Shown here: piece after piece, positions 45,302 through 57,620 of the stretch
Position numbering within the stretch: position 1 is the first letter of the stretch
How the letters are laid out: every line of letters begins with the position of its first letter
Assembly (NCBI GenBank): GCA_022747635.1
Contig: JAKTNV010000003.1
Span: 9,030,548 to 9,094,547, forward strand
Direction: 5' to 3'
Source: Hetaerina americana
Taxonomy: Eukaryota; Arthropoda; Insecta; Odonata; Calopterygidae
Length of the DNA stretch: 64,000 nt
Made by a program: the position numbers and the translations under genes
The notes under the pieces: generated by a model
Told to the model about the DNA's origin: nothing
Seen by the model: the letters and a program-made list of their open reading frames with translations, nothing else
Databases searched by the model: none

Positions 45302-47859
45302 TATATATATATTCATGCATATCTTCTGCAATATTTTCCTTATTTTATGCTCGAAAATGCTACTTAGGAATAAACGTAATTTGCTCATAATATGTTAGCT
45401 TTGGTAATTATATGTCATTAAGAAAAATTTTTTAATTCAAACCAGTATAGATGGAATATTATTGGTATTAACTATTTTTGTTGTTGAGTCTTTTTGCATC
45501 CCAAACAATGGTGACATCTTACAATGCGACTAGAGTAATTTCGGTTATATGTTTGTTTTTAAGATTATAATTAGGGGACTTTAACCCAGCCGAGACAGTT
45601 AGCGATAGTTATTGATCAACCACGGTTTGAAGCCCTTTTCCCCCATCGAGGCCCCCCCCCCACTCGGCCCTTTCCCTCAACTAATCTACCTGCAACTCCG
45701 AACAGAGAGTCTTTCTTTCGTACTCTCGTTCGAGCGTGCTGCGCACGTCCATCTCCTTCATCTCCACGCCCCAATCCCCCTTCTTTCTTCTGCGCATCAA
45801 ATCCTCCTCCCTTCAGTGCTCCAATTCGGTATCCACTATACGGAAATTGAACTTACAACAGATCTTTACCGCTTTCTTTTTCTTTTCTTCAAAGACAAAA
45901 AGAGAACATCACCACAAAACTGTAAATCAAAGGGAAAATGGTTCACCATCGTTATTTTCAAAACAGACTTTTATTCGACGTAAGTCTTTTTCTGAAACAG
46001 TATTTTGTTGAATAAAAAGGGGTCATGATTTTTCTTCTCATTGTCATCTCTTAGAGCTGAAGTTTATAGACGGTAGTGGTCGGAATTCATGAGGCTTGAA
46101 CTATCTCTCTTTGCATATTCCAATATGAGGTACTATTTTGAAACTATTAGAGGAATGCGGTGGTATACGAGTATATTATTTAGAATTTTTTTTAGCCAGG
46201 AACCTTACCTTTGGTTTATCATCTATTGCCTACTGCACTTCCAGTCTTTGTTCATAATTTGTAATTCAACAAAAACGTGTTTATATATTAAATCCGTTAT
46301 GACAGTACTTAACATATGCAAATTTATACGGTCTTTTGACCAAAGAATGTTATTTGACGACTCTATGGTGTATCAAAACGTAAACTATTTTCTATAGCGT
46401 GAATGAGACTGAGAGAGATTCTTTTAGGTAGTTTATCTCAAGTGTAGTTCATTATATATATACCTTTCCTTTCTCATGTAAAACGTAAAAGATAAGTAGT
46501 ATCGAAACTAAAATTATTTCTGATACGATCTTCAAGGAGTTTTGTGTTTATATGGACGGTTGGGATTTACTGAACTACTTTAATACTTATTCAAAGATTT
46601 CTAACAAAACAGAAGTATGTTTTCTGAATATGAGTGTGTGACAAAATAAATTTTTCCAGCCTTTCCAATCAGTTTTGTTAGTAGACAGATCGCTTTATTT
46701 ATCCAAAATATTGGTTAGTTCTTACAAGCAAATGTAATAGCTGGTTGTTGTAGAAGGTTTTGAGTCACTATATAATGAGATGTCCCTGATGTTTCATTGG
46801 TAACGTTCTGTGTCCGCTGACATTACACTTAATGGGAACCCTGTGGAGGTCGCAGGCACAGAGTCCTCGTGGACACATTGTGCATGGTTCATATTTTCTC
46901 TCGGTTCGTCCGAGCCTACATGCTGCAAGGGATAGAGTTTTGTGTGTACATCTTAAATTTTATGCGACGTAGGCACTCCCTCTTTCCATACCGCTCTCAA
47001 GGGTATTTCCCTTTCTACGTCCTTTGGCTCATTGGAATAAAACAGCCCAAAGATATTTGTTAATAATGAACATGTTTCATTAAAATTTTCAATTCACAAG
47101 CATTCACGAATGCATGGTGATTATAAAGCCCCTTTGGAAGCCAGATGTTGAAAATTTCATATATATTTTCAAATTTTTCATAATAACCTCTGAAATATTA
47201 AGGGCTTTTAGTTAATTTATTTTCAAAGTAATAGATTCTTCCATATCATAGGATTGAATTACTTAAATAGTTACCAAACTTATTGCGACTCTACATAGCA
47301 AATCACGATCAAAAACGGCTTATAATAATAATACTGAGGTATTATATCAGCTACCTGCTGTAGAGTGGGTGTTCATTAATTTATATAAAATAATTAACGA
47401 GAAATTGTATTAATAGTACGATATAAAGACATTTAATAGGCGTCGTTGAATTGTCCAGAGAGCGTTAATTGCAGAAATCACATCATACAATTGGTAAACA
47501 TTGGAAGGAATATTGCTTGTAGGGATTATTAAGACACGAAACGAAAAGAGGCCATCCTTTGCAAAAAGCATTTTATACACTTCAGGGCTTAAAATTATCA
47601 TAAAAAATTAATTTGCAAACTTGAAGTCGTTAAATTATAACTAAGCTATAGTTAGTTTTTTCGAATTAATCAAATAAACTTCAACTATCCCTCTCGTTAT
47701 TTTCTCTTTCAAGAGAACAGGTGTAAAAAAGGGATATCATTAGAAGAGAAAAATAGTCATAATTAAGAAGTCAAAATGACCCTTATCCGTTTCTGGTGCT
47801 AAAAGGAAGCTAAATAATTTTGTCCTCTTAAAAAATTTTACTCTTAGCTTTCAGAGCTT
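45298..47859. other. AT-rich region with a pyrimidine-rich patch
   Basis: A C-rich patch at about 45625-45840 yields frames of 123 and 91 codons without recognisable motifs. Otherwise AT-rich and featureless. Confidence 0.35.
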
Positions 47860-48240
47860 CAGATGATATATTTCGCTCCCATGGCCTATCCCCCTCCCCT
47901 CTGTCCCAATCCCGTTTCCTTGCCGGTTTCCGTTCACGAGTGCATCACCCTCTCCTCGCCCTTCCCTCACTCACCCCCTTCAGTCGTCGGGTCATCTCCT
48001 CATTCCCGCCCTTCACCCCGCGGAAAGTCGCGTGGGTGCGGAAGGGCGGTCCGGGGGTGCCGGGCAGTTGGGGAGAGCGTGCGAGTGGAGCACGTGACAA
48101 AGTGCCCCAGGAGAGCGACATTCTCACGTATCGCGGGGAAGGGAAAAAATTGGAGCAGCTCACGAACGAGTGGGCTGTTCGCAGCATAGCACCATTCCTC
48201 AGCTCCCTTCTGGTGTTCTGGTGCCAAAGTTTATAGGCCT
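47860..48240. other. GC/CpG-rich island
   Basis: CpG-rich block with overlapping frames on both strands (up to 128 codons, minus). No family recognised; possible promoter or unknown repeat. Confidence 0.35.
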
Positions 48241-48944
48241 GCCTACCTTCCTTTGAAACGTTTCGAAGACGTTCATTACGAATTAAATATAAGGTTAACA
48301 CTAGTGAGTGGATCCTTGATCTGTTTTCCATTTAGAATGTTTCACTTAAAAGACCAGGGATAAATTGAAATTTATAATGTTTTACTTATAAAGACCAAGT
48401 GGAAGCAATGGTCCGCCGTCGTTACGGGTACGGTTTGTGAAATAAGTATTCGCTGTAAAAAAATTGCGTGCGCGAAATAATATTTGTTTATTTCTGAAAT
48501 CGTTATACTTTTCCTGTACCTATGCGCATCACGGTTTTCTTTCGAAAAAGTGCCTCTAGGTCCACCGACGTTCACACCCAATATCTCATTGTATTTTTAC
48601 CATTTCTAATATTGGTTGCGTAATAAACCGGAATATTTCATCTTCCGTAAATTATTTTACGTTTATCGATTAAATCCCTCCGGAAAATGCGAGTTAGTGT
48701 AAATATTACGTATTCTCATTATCGTTACTCATTACAATGCAATTTATCATCAAAAATGTATAAAATAGTATTTTGTGAAAATTTTGTAATTTTTCAAGAA
48801 AGTACGTGTGGTGGAATTTGATAAAAATAATTGTTAAAAACTACTGTTCAATGTACTCTACTTTCGCAAGAAAATAGGTGTTACCTGACTATTAATGCAT
48901 GTTCATTAAGTTATAGTAAAACCATAAAAAAACCATAGACACAG
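48241..48944. other. AT-rich spacer, nothing recognised
   Basis: No feature supported. Confidence 0.4.
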
Positions 48945-49585
48945 TAATCAACCCGAAGGTCGGTTTAGTAGGTGATGGTAGAGATCACCCAGTACTAAGC
49001 CCCCGCTATCGGTTGACTCTCTCAAGGAGTGCCCCCAGCATACCACACAATGCATGGTGATGTAGTGCGGGTTTCTTTGAAACCAAGGAAAGACAATGTC
49101 CGCTACCCAATACCCTTGTTGCTACAATGTAGCTACTATGTAGCTACTTAGAAGTCCCTCCCCCCGAAGGCGCGATGCTATATAGAGCGAATCACTCCTG
49201 GAGCTAGACCCCCATTCCTCACCCGATACCCTGTCACTGAGTCCGTCGCTCGAGCCTACGACCACACAGAGACGCCAAGCCCTTCCCTGCACCTATCCTG
49301 AAGACCCGACTCCTTTCCTCATTTCTCCCCCGATACCCTGCCTCTGTGTCCGTCGGTCGTAGGCTCCTACAACCACACCAGAGATGTCCAGCCTTGCCCC
49401 GCTCGCTCGTCCCTACTCCCCGGTGCCTGAACCCTATTGCTTGATAAGGGTTAAATAGAACCATAAACCGAATATGACTCTCATTCTGTGCTACGCTCCC
49501 ACCAATGATGTCGCGGCCGCCAACCACGCGACCATTCGTAACTCTTGCCCCCGTCCGTTCACTTTCATTTAAGACCAATTATTAT
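48945..49585. repeat. GC-rich unknown repeat-like block with internal tandem duplication
   Basis: About 640 bp of GC-rich sequence begin abruptly after AT-rich DNA and end at the LINE 3' end (49590). They include two imperfect units of 107 bp (49213-49319 and 49320-49426). The block may be an unidentified repeat that the LINE joined. It is not found elsewhere in the window, so identity is open. Confidence 0.4.
49213..49426. repeat. Two imperfect 107-bp tandem units
   Basis: Both units begin CATT/TCTC..CCCGATACCCTG and continue with CTGTG/GAGTCCGTCG, CTACNACCACACNAGAGA and CCAGCC/CCAAGCC. Similarity is clear for about 80 bp and fades after that. Confidence 0.75.
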
Positions 49586-49589
49586 TATT

Positions 49590-52500
49590 AGGTAATCTAC
49601 CGGTTAAGGTAGGTTTTTAGATGGACATAATTACTAATAAAATATTTTGTGACCCCTAGCAAAACACAAAATCCTACTTTACATCAGGTCCCCCTTCAGC
49701 TCTGAGTACTTTCTTCCTCCCTTCATCCCGTCCAACATTCCTATGCTGTTCCTTCCCTCTCCTCGTTTGCCTAACATTCTCCCCTCAATTACAGTCTTCA
49801 ACATCCCGCTGCCTGTCCATACCCCATTCAGCCACTTTTCCTGCCTCCATAGGATTTCTCCCAAGAAACCCCTCTCTTCGCCCGCCATGCAAAGTACTTC
49901 CTCGTTTGTTTTCTTCTCTGTCCATTTCACCTTCTCCATTCTTCTCCACACCCACATTTCAAAAGCCTCCAGTTTACGTCTATCTTCCTGCTTCAATGAC
50001 CACGTTTCCGCGCCGTACATAGCTACGCTACATATCGAAGTTTCTACGAGTCTTATCTTAATGTCCTAACTCAACGTTCCTGTCATCAACTCCCTCCTCC
50101 TTGTGAAAGCCTCTTTGCCTAGCGCAATTCTTCTCCTTACGTCCCTACTACTTTGACCGTGTTGGTCCAAAACAATACCGAGATACGTAAACTGTTCTAC
50201 CTGCTCTAGTTTTTGCCCTCCTATTTTAATGTTAAGCTTAGCCTTTTTCTTTCTAGAAAATCGCATAACCTTTGTTTTATTAATATTGATTCTCATCCCA
50301 TACCTGTCGCACTGAATTTCGAATTCACTCAGCAATGCTTGCAACCCCTTGGCTGACTGACAAACAAAAGCTTGGTCATCAGCAAACCTAACTGATTTTA
50401 CGAATTCCCCACCCACTTTCATTCCTACCTCCAGTTCTTCCCATGCCTCTTTAATCATTTCCTCTACATACAGGTTGAACAGCAATGGTGATAATGGGCA
50501 ACCCTGCCTTACACTTCTTCCTAATACTGCCCAACCGGACTCCCCGTTCCCCACTCGCACCTGAGCAGTCTGAGACATGAACAGGTTGCGGATTAGCCTC
50601 CTTTCCCTCCAATCTATTCCTATTTTCTGCAATATACTCATTAGTTTTTCCCAATTCACTCTATCAAACGCTTTTTCGAAATCTACGAAACAGGCAAATA
50701 CCTCCTGCTTGTGTTCTATATTCCTCTCGATTAATAATCTCATTACTGCAATGGCATCACGCGTACCTCTCCCCTTCCTAAACCCAAACTGATCATCCCC
50801 GAAGTAATCATTTGCCCTACTCTCTATCCTTTTGCTTATGATCCTGAGAACAACTTTAGCATCGTGGGATATCAAACTAATTGTCCTGTAGTCCTCACAT
50901 GACGTAGCCTTTACCTTTTTCGGAATAGGAACTAAAACTGATCTCACAAAGTCTTCCTGCCAGATTCCCTCCTCATAAATGCTACGGATCAGCCCATATA
51001 GCCTCTTCCTCCCACATTTTCCTAAACATTTCAATAGTTCCACGGGAATGTTATCCACCCCCACGGCCTTATTTAGTTTCATCTCCCTTAATGCCCTTTC
51101 TATCTCATTGTCTAGTAAGCCTAGACCAAAGCTATCTTCCTCTACCTCATGTTCCTTTCCAATGTCTAGCTTTGTCGGTCTAAGCTCTTTACTATACAGT
51201 TCTTCTATATAATCCTTCCATCTCTCTTGGATCTTTCCTGCGTCAACTATTACCTTACCCGCCTTATCTCTAACTGTTAGTCTCTAACTGTAATCTTCCT
51301 TTCTTACTTCTCGATAACGATTTAACTTTTCTGTACAGCGCACCGAATTCACCCTTCCTCTACAGAATTTCCATATCCTCGCACTGCGTCTTCCACAATG
51401 CTTCTTTTGCTTTATTTTTTGCCCGCCTCAATGTATTGTTTAATTCTTTGTACTTCATTTTGCCTAACTCTGTATTTAAATTCTTCCATTTTCGCGCTCA
51501 TCCATCTTTGTAACCATCTCATCCGTGATCCATGGTTTCCTAGTCCTTTTAGCGTTAATGGTTCCAATAGTGTCTTTTGCGGCTTTAGACAAGCCTTTCT
51601 TGATACTTTCCCATTTTTCTTCGATAGTACTTAGCTCTTTACCATCCTCGATGATTTCCTCTACCACCTGTTTGTAGTCCTTCCTTTTCAAACCATTTAA
51701 TGCTTCTACATTCCATTTTCTAACTCGCCGCCCCCGCCTTATCTTTTTGAAACGGACGCTACATTTCATAATAACTAAATTGTGGTCTGAGTCCGCATCC
51801 GCTCCCGGGAAGCTGTGCGAATTTATCACACTGTTCCTAAATCTTTGTCTAGCCAGGATTTAATCTAGCTGATACCTTTCTGAGTCCCCTGGGATTTTCA
51901 ATGTATACCTGCGTCTTTTGTGGTGTCTAAACCAAGTGTTCGTATTGACTATCCCCTATCTCCTGCAGAACTCAACAGCTTTCTCCCCGCGGTCATTCCT
52001 CGTGCCTAAACCGTAGTCCCCCACCTCATCACCATCTCTTCCTTCGCCTACCGTCGCATTCCAATCCCCCATCACTATCAAATGTTTCCCTGCAGGAACA
52101 CACGCGATCATGTCCTCTAACTGATCGTATATCTTATCGACCTCTTCTTCCTTATGGTTGCTCTGTGGAATGTATACCTGCATAATAACCAAGTTCGTCG
52201 GTTCTGCTTTTATCTCTACCAGTAGTATTCTATCCGTTACCTGCTCTATGTTGACTGCGCTTCTTCCTACCTCTTCATTTAATAATATGGCAACCCCTCT
52301 TTGGCTCTCATCCCCGCCGCTGTATATTATCCTATACTTATCACTCTAGTAATCCCCGCTATCTTTCCATCTCACCTCGCATAGACCTAAAATATCTATA
52401 TTTCCCCTTTCCATCTCTCGCTTAACATTCTCCAATTTCCCTGTCCTCATCATTGTCCTAGCATTCCACGTTTCTATTCTAACTAATGTGGTCTTCTTCT

Positions 52501-52952
52501 CTTGCGTCTTGTGTTCTGCTGCTGCTGGTTTTCCCTTGCAAGGGTTTCGCGGGATGACGACTGCGGAAGCCTTGCCTCCCCCGCTGCCGGGCACGACACA
52601 CAACCGTTTGGGCCGAGCCCCGTAGTTGCCAGGTTTCAATATCTCTGTTTTGTCCATCATTTAAATTTTGGGAATGATAATTGAGGTGGTTTCCCGTTGC
52701 CTTCCTCAATAGTGTTTTTAACGTGACACCACCACTTACTGGCCTCCCCTTTGGTGTCAGACACCATTGCAGCCGCCTCGCTGAGGAACAGACGCTGCGT
52801 GGACTACCTTTCGTCTGGCTCCTAACCTTCCACCTATCTGGCATGGGTGACCCTACCAGGAGCAATTATTGTTACTCCCGCCAGCACAGCTCTAGGGGTC
52901 AACGGAACGCACAAGCCCTTTCACCACGCCAAATTTGTAGTCCGGGGAAGGT
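49590..52952 (-). mobile_element. Second near-full-length RTE-like LINE copy, inactivated
   Basis: About 3.36 kb, collinear with 13176-16539 from the 3' terminal segment (AGGTAATCTACCGGTTAAGG) to the 5' end (GTAGTCCGGGGAAGGTT). On the element strand the tail is AAT repeats rather than poly-A. No clear target duplication was found. It is more diverged than the copy at 36643. Confidence 0.93.
49679..52660 (-). pseudogene. LINE ORF2 with several frameshifts and stops
   Basis: The start (52660, MMDKTEILKPGN) and end (stop at 49679) match the intact copy. The frame is broken into pieces: 52346-52660 (start of endonuclease, stop in the SGDYWSDKY region), 51956-52192 and 51476-51829 (endonuclease), 50066-51082 (most of the RT, with DFEKAFD, QGCPLSP and FADD), and 49679-50020 (C-terminal domain). 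A small local duplication near 51280 (TCTCTAACTGT repeated) is one lesion. Non-functional. Confidence 0.92.
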
Positions 52953-53002
52953 TAACACCAATATACCTTAATAATGCAACCATTTCAGAGGGTAAACATC
53001 GT

Positions 53003-53083
53003 TCGCCTTAATCGGGATTCGAACTTGCGATTCCTCGATGTCAGGCCGAGTGCTTTAGCCAGTTATCCAGTATCGAGGCGTCC
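53003..53083 (-). mobile_element. tRNA-derived SINE head or tRNA pseudogene (Ser-TGA-like)
   Basis: On the minus strand: a 7-nt acceptor-like pair (GCCTCGA with TTAAGGC, one mismatch), box A-like TGGCTAAAGCACTCGG, and a 5-pair anticodon stem CTCGG/TCGAG around loop CCTGACA (anticodon position TGA). Box B-like AAGTTCGAATCCCG follows. The T-stem is poor and position 33 is C rather than T, so it is not a functional tRNA. It lies about 50 bp beyond the LINE 5' end and is not part of that element. Confidence 0.55.
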
Positions 53084-53579
53084 TCTTACTTTCCGAGATC
53101 TCTGTTTTACATTGTGATGCACATTTAGAGGACTACTCCATTTAAATCCTTCTCCCGCAGTCTCTTGATATTTGTCAAACGTAAAACAACATAGTTTTTA
53201 AAGTTGGCTTTAACCTCGCGGACTGTGGCGCATCGCGCACAACTGCGAATGCCTGTGAAATTTTATGTACGGTATTTCATCGCAACACCTTTTCCCCGCA
53301 GTTTATGGGAATATACCTGTCCATTTCCCAATTTTTGCGTTATTAAATAGGTGATGAATATTCCCTTCTACGTCAATTGACGGGATTTGAATCGCTTTTA
53401 CGATTGATTTTCACGCGAAGACTGAAAATGGTTAGAATATTTTATTCATAATTTATTAAAACCGATCCATCTTATTTACAATGAAATAGTGTGTTACTTT
53501 TAAAGGCATTGCGTGATTAGCCGCCTTTCATTTCACATAACCTTCTTTACGGAAGTATAGACTTGTGGAAGTACTCTCG

Positions 53580-54270
53580 GGATATGACTCAATGCGTACG
53601 ATTCCGTTTGCTGATGATCATAAGTTTTTCATGAAGGTAAAAATGATGTTATATACATGTGAAGAAAAATTTTAAAAGAATACGACGCTAGGGAGTTAAA
53701 AGTAAACACAGACAAAATGAAATAAATTTTTATTGGAAGGATATAGGACAGGATATAATAGTAAAATTGACCAATAAGACCAATTAGGCAAGGGGAAACG
53801 CATAATTAGAGCATCAAATCCAGCCCCGTGGAATGAAAGTTGGACCCAGAAAAAATATTAAAATTAGATAAATATGATGTAAACCGCACTTTTATGTGTC
53901 CTTTGTTTGGATAATAAACCCTGAATTATGAAGATAACAATAACGGACAAATTCTGTTATTAAACCTCATTGTCTCATCTCGAAAATGTGCATGATGAAG
54001 AATCAATGAGTCCAATGATAGTAAAGCAGGGTAAAAATAAAAAGGAAAAAATAATAACGCTATTGGAGAAATAAGGAAAAATGCAACTTAAGGTATGGAA
54101 CTAGCAGCCAACAGAAATGAAAAAGTGAGGATAATAGAAATAGAAGTCCAGGGAAAGTATGGCAGGAGAACACCGAAGGGATATATCTATAGCAGGCACA
54201 CATCCTGAAGATTTGATTGGGAAATAAATGTTGAACTTAGTCGAGAAGCGGGCAATTAAAAGCTGTAAAT
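53580..54270 (+). pseudogene. Relic of a different LINE reverse transcriptase
   Basis: Near 53600-53630 the frame reads PFADDHK, resembling the RT catalytic FADD motif. About 40 codons on, KEYDARELKVNTDKMK resembles the following region (YGLKINxxKTK). Near 54095-54190 weak strings (YGT.., then EKVRIIEIE) recall the YGxETW and KRIRxxEM motifs of the RT C-terminal domain. Many stops and frame changes. It is unlike the main LINE family in detail, so it is probably another clade. Confidence 0.45.
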
Positions 54271-56869
54271 ACTTGTTCATACATTCATTGCTTATTTGGG
54301 ATGAGCAGATAAATTTTATATTAATATAATATATATTTTATTATACATAATATAATATACATAATATAATTTTATATAAAAATATTTTGAAGTTGGTACT
54401 TGTATACGTAGTGCCTCCGTCTCCGTTCGACTCTCTACCGCACGAGTAGGTATAAAAATCGAATCCTCAAGTGAACTTTACAAAAATTATTCCAGTGTAC
54501 GTAGTCAATGAAAATTAATGATTTTTGTTAATAATGAGTGATGTGAGCTAGTGAGAAACGAGAAAGTTACCTGGCAATGTTTGTCTTTGTCATCATTTTT
54601 GCTGTTTTAAAAACATCTGTTTTATTTCTATAAAAGCCCTTTATCATTCACGGAAATTCCACTTCACGAAGCGAAGCGATTCGAGGAAATATTCATAATC
54701 TTCATGAATGTCATAATTATTAAACTTTTTAGGGAATAATATGCCATCGGAAATAGATAAATTGGAACTCTGGCAATGTACTTAAATGGAAACAAATCAT
54801 TTTAAGTCTTTCTTCACTCCCTCTCTTTCGGTGGGTGCCGGAGTAAGAATTTTGCCAGAGTTTAAAAGATACATATCCGCAGAATACTGTTGGCAGATGT
54901 TTAAGGTAATGTAAAAGAAGAAGTGTATTGTTATACAATGTTACAGATCTCGACAAATAAGAATTGAAATCTCTAAAAATTGAATTTCACTCCTTGGACT
55001 CGATCTCTTCGTGTTTATTATGATATTTCACGTTCCATTCAATAACTTTACTCTTTATAGAAAAAATACGCCCTTAAAATTCCACTTGAATGAAATATGA
55101 AGCAGGATTTTTAGTGCACTTAAAATTATTTTAAGAATTTGTTTGTTTCTGATAAACTTTATTTTGGAAACGAAATAGTATTAAAAGTGAGTTCTAGAAT
55201 TTGGTTGTTTCTGAAATGTTCATTTTTATAGAAACTTCTATAAAATTTAACTGCATAAGATTGTGTTCTGGGTGATCGTTTTTAAAGATAATGCTTAAAT
55301 AATTCAAGATGTAAGGCATTTAATTTGAAGAAATGAGCACCTTTTTTGGCTGAAAATTCTATAGAAGTGTTTTATTGGAATAGGTAATGCAAAAATTGAT
55401 GTCGAAATACGTCGGTGAAATTTAAAAAAAGGTGACTTTATAAGACTGAAAACATTCATATGTACATGAAAGACGGCTATTGTAATTATTGTCACAATCA
55501 ATGTGGTTATACCAAACTTTTGGTTTTTGATACACTATTAATCCTCGTGGTGTCAATTATTTATAATATGAAATAAGAAGGACCTAGTTATTATTTATCT
55601 GTAACCAGTCTTTGTTTATGAAGCAACCTCGATAGAAAATCATTTCTTGGTAGAAATAGAACGAGAATACTCAATCTTGAATTTGGGCTATAAACTAAAT
55701 TAATTGATATTAATTTAGTTACAAAAAGTGCCCCACGATCTTTCATCGTTAGCTCTAAACATGCTAGTCTAAAATTAAGGAATTTTAATGCCAAGGCTCT
55801 TGGACGCCATGTGAATAAGCACAGCTATTAATAAGTTTATTCATCATAAGTTCCTTAATTTCAGACTCCTCATTTAGGCAGCCTATGCATTCTAGAAATG
55901 CTTAGGACCCTTACTGGTTGACTCCAAGCTGAGAAACTTCTAACTTTAAAGGAGTATGTCTTCCTTTCAAGTGCCGTGAAATCAAAAGTTGGGAATTTCA
56001 ATTAATTTTCTATTAAACGAGTTTGTTAATAAACTGGTGAATGACACAAGTCTTTGCAGTGCATACCTTAATTTGAATATTCTTTAATATTCTCTTTGTG
56101 ATATTGTGGGCGCGGAGATATTTCTAATTTCCTTGGAGTAAAGGTGGAATATCGGAAGAAACAGTTGATGAAAATTTTTATTTTTGTCATTCTTAGAGTT
56201 CATGTTTGAGAGCTTCCAGTTGGGCTATATGAACTATTCGACCAGATTTGAATCGACTACCCAAATATGAAAGAATTTATGCCGTGGAATTTTCCAGCTG
56301 TACGCAATTAATGTAATTGTTTAGGAATTAGTTATTTATTTATGATTTACGTTGATACAATAATTTCTCAAAATTATTCATACCTTAATGTAATTCATTT
56401 AATTATTAATTGATTTCTATCTATCCGAATACTTTACTTATCCAAACTCTATACGTATATTACCTGTGCGTTTTTACCATCATTACCACTTATAGTCTTA
56501 CTGCTTTTATAGGTTATACATAAAACTTTGTGCATTGAAAATGATAATTTTGGTTACTTATAAGTAAAAAATGTGATTTATTTTCTCGGCACTGATATCT
56601 GATTCCTTCAAATCAAATGTTAGCAATTAATACTGATCCACCTTTCATAAGCACAGTTACTCTATTAAGGATCAATGAGTCTAAAATTCCTCTTAAGAAC
56701 GGTACCTTCAACTGCCTCTCGGCCAATTCCCAAAAGAGCGCAAAAAATGAATATTGGCACTGAAAACCAAACGGATGACGCTCCTTTTGAAGTGCGTCAT
56801 AGGCGCCTTTATTCCTCTCTTTTAGAACCTCTCTTTAGCGCTGGTACCTGTACTGTTGTTGATGCTGAG
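54271..56869. other. AT-rich region, nothing coding
   Basis: Contains an A/T palindromic low-complexity patch at 54317-54385 (repeated TACATAATATAATA) and otherwise no recognisable feature. Confidence 0.4.
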
Positions 56870-57620
56870 CATCGGTAAAAGCACTGGCTTTTGCCCCCTC
56901 CAACCCATTCCACGAATCGATCTACTCTCGACGAGTTAAGGAGGGGCCTGGATTCTATGGCTATAGGAAAGGGGAAGGAGGATGTTTTGGGAAGGAGGCG
57001 TTGCCGAAAGACGACCTCTCTCCGAAGGAGGCTGGGCTGGGAAGCGTAGGGGTTCTGAGGGTGCGATCCCTGCTGGTTTCACGGGGGTCTGGGAAAGCCA
57101 TGGAATGGGAGGTGTGGGAAAACAATAAGGGGATTCGCCTACAAAAGGCAGAAAGGGAATCCTGGCCGAAGGCCATCGGACAAAAGAGAGAGAAGGGAGA
57201 TGGATGGGTGGGGTTGGTGGGAGGTGATGGAGGGTAGCGCCATAGCAACGCTGGCGCCTACAGTCGAGCCGGACAATTGTAACAAGATACATGTGCGGGT
57301 ATGGGAAAGTGGGGGAGGGTTAATGTGGCGTCCGCGACCATCATCATTTACGCCCCTTGGCGCGGTGTAAACACGTTCATTTGCTCATCTCTCCCCCATC
57401 CCCTCCATTTCCCTTTGCGGCCACCCCCGTCTCCATTGCACTGCCGCCCCACAGTGCAATCGTACGAACGCGACCGCTGCTTTTCGTCGCTCTGGATGTC
57501 GGTGGAACGGGCGCGGGCTTACTTTTGTTGTTGCGTCAGTCGTAAATTTCAGTTGCCGGTATCGCGAGAAACGAGGTCAGTTGGGTAGTTCAGGCGGACG
57601 TATATCTTCAGTGTGGTTCC
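56870..57620. other. GC/CpG-rich island, promoter-like
   Basis: A purine-rich first half (56940-57240) is followed by a CpG-dense second half (57300-57600, for example CGTACGAACGCGACCGC). TCAGTTG near 57578 resembles an arthropod initiator. Overlapping frames on both strands (up to 118 codons) lack domains. This is the best candidate for a host transcription start in the window, but there is no direct proof. Confidence 0.35.
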
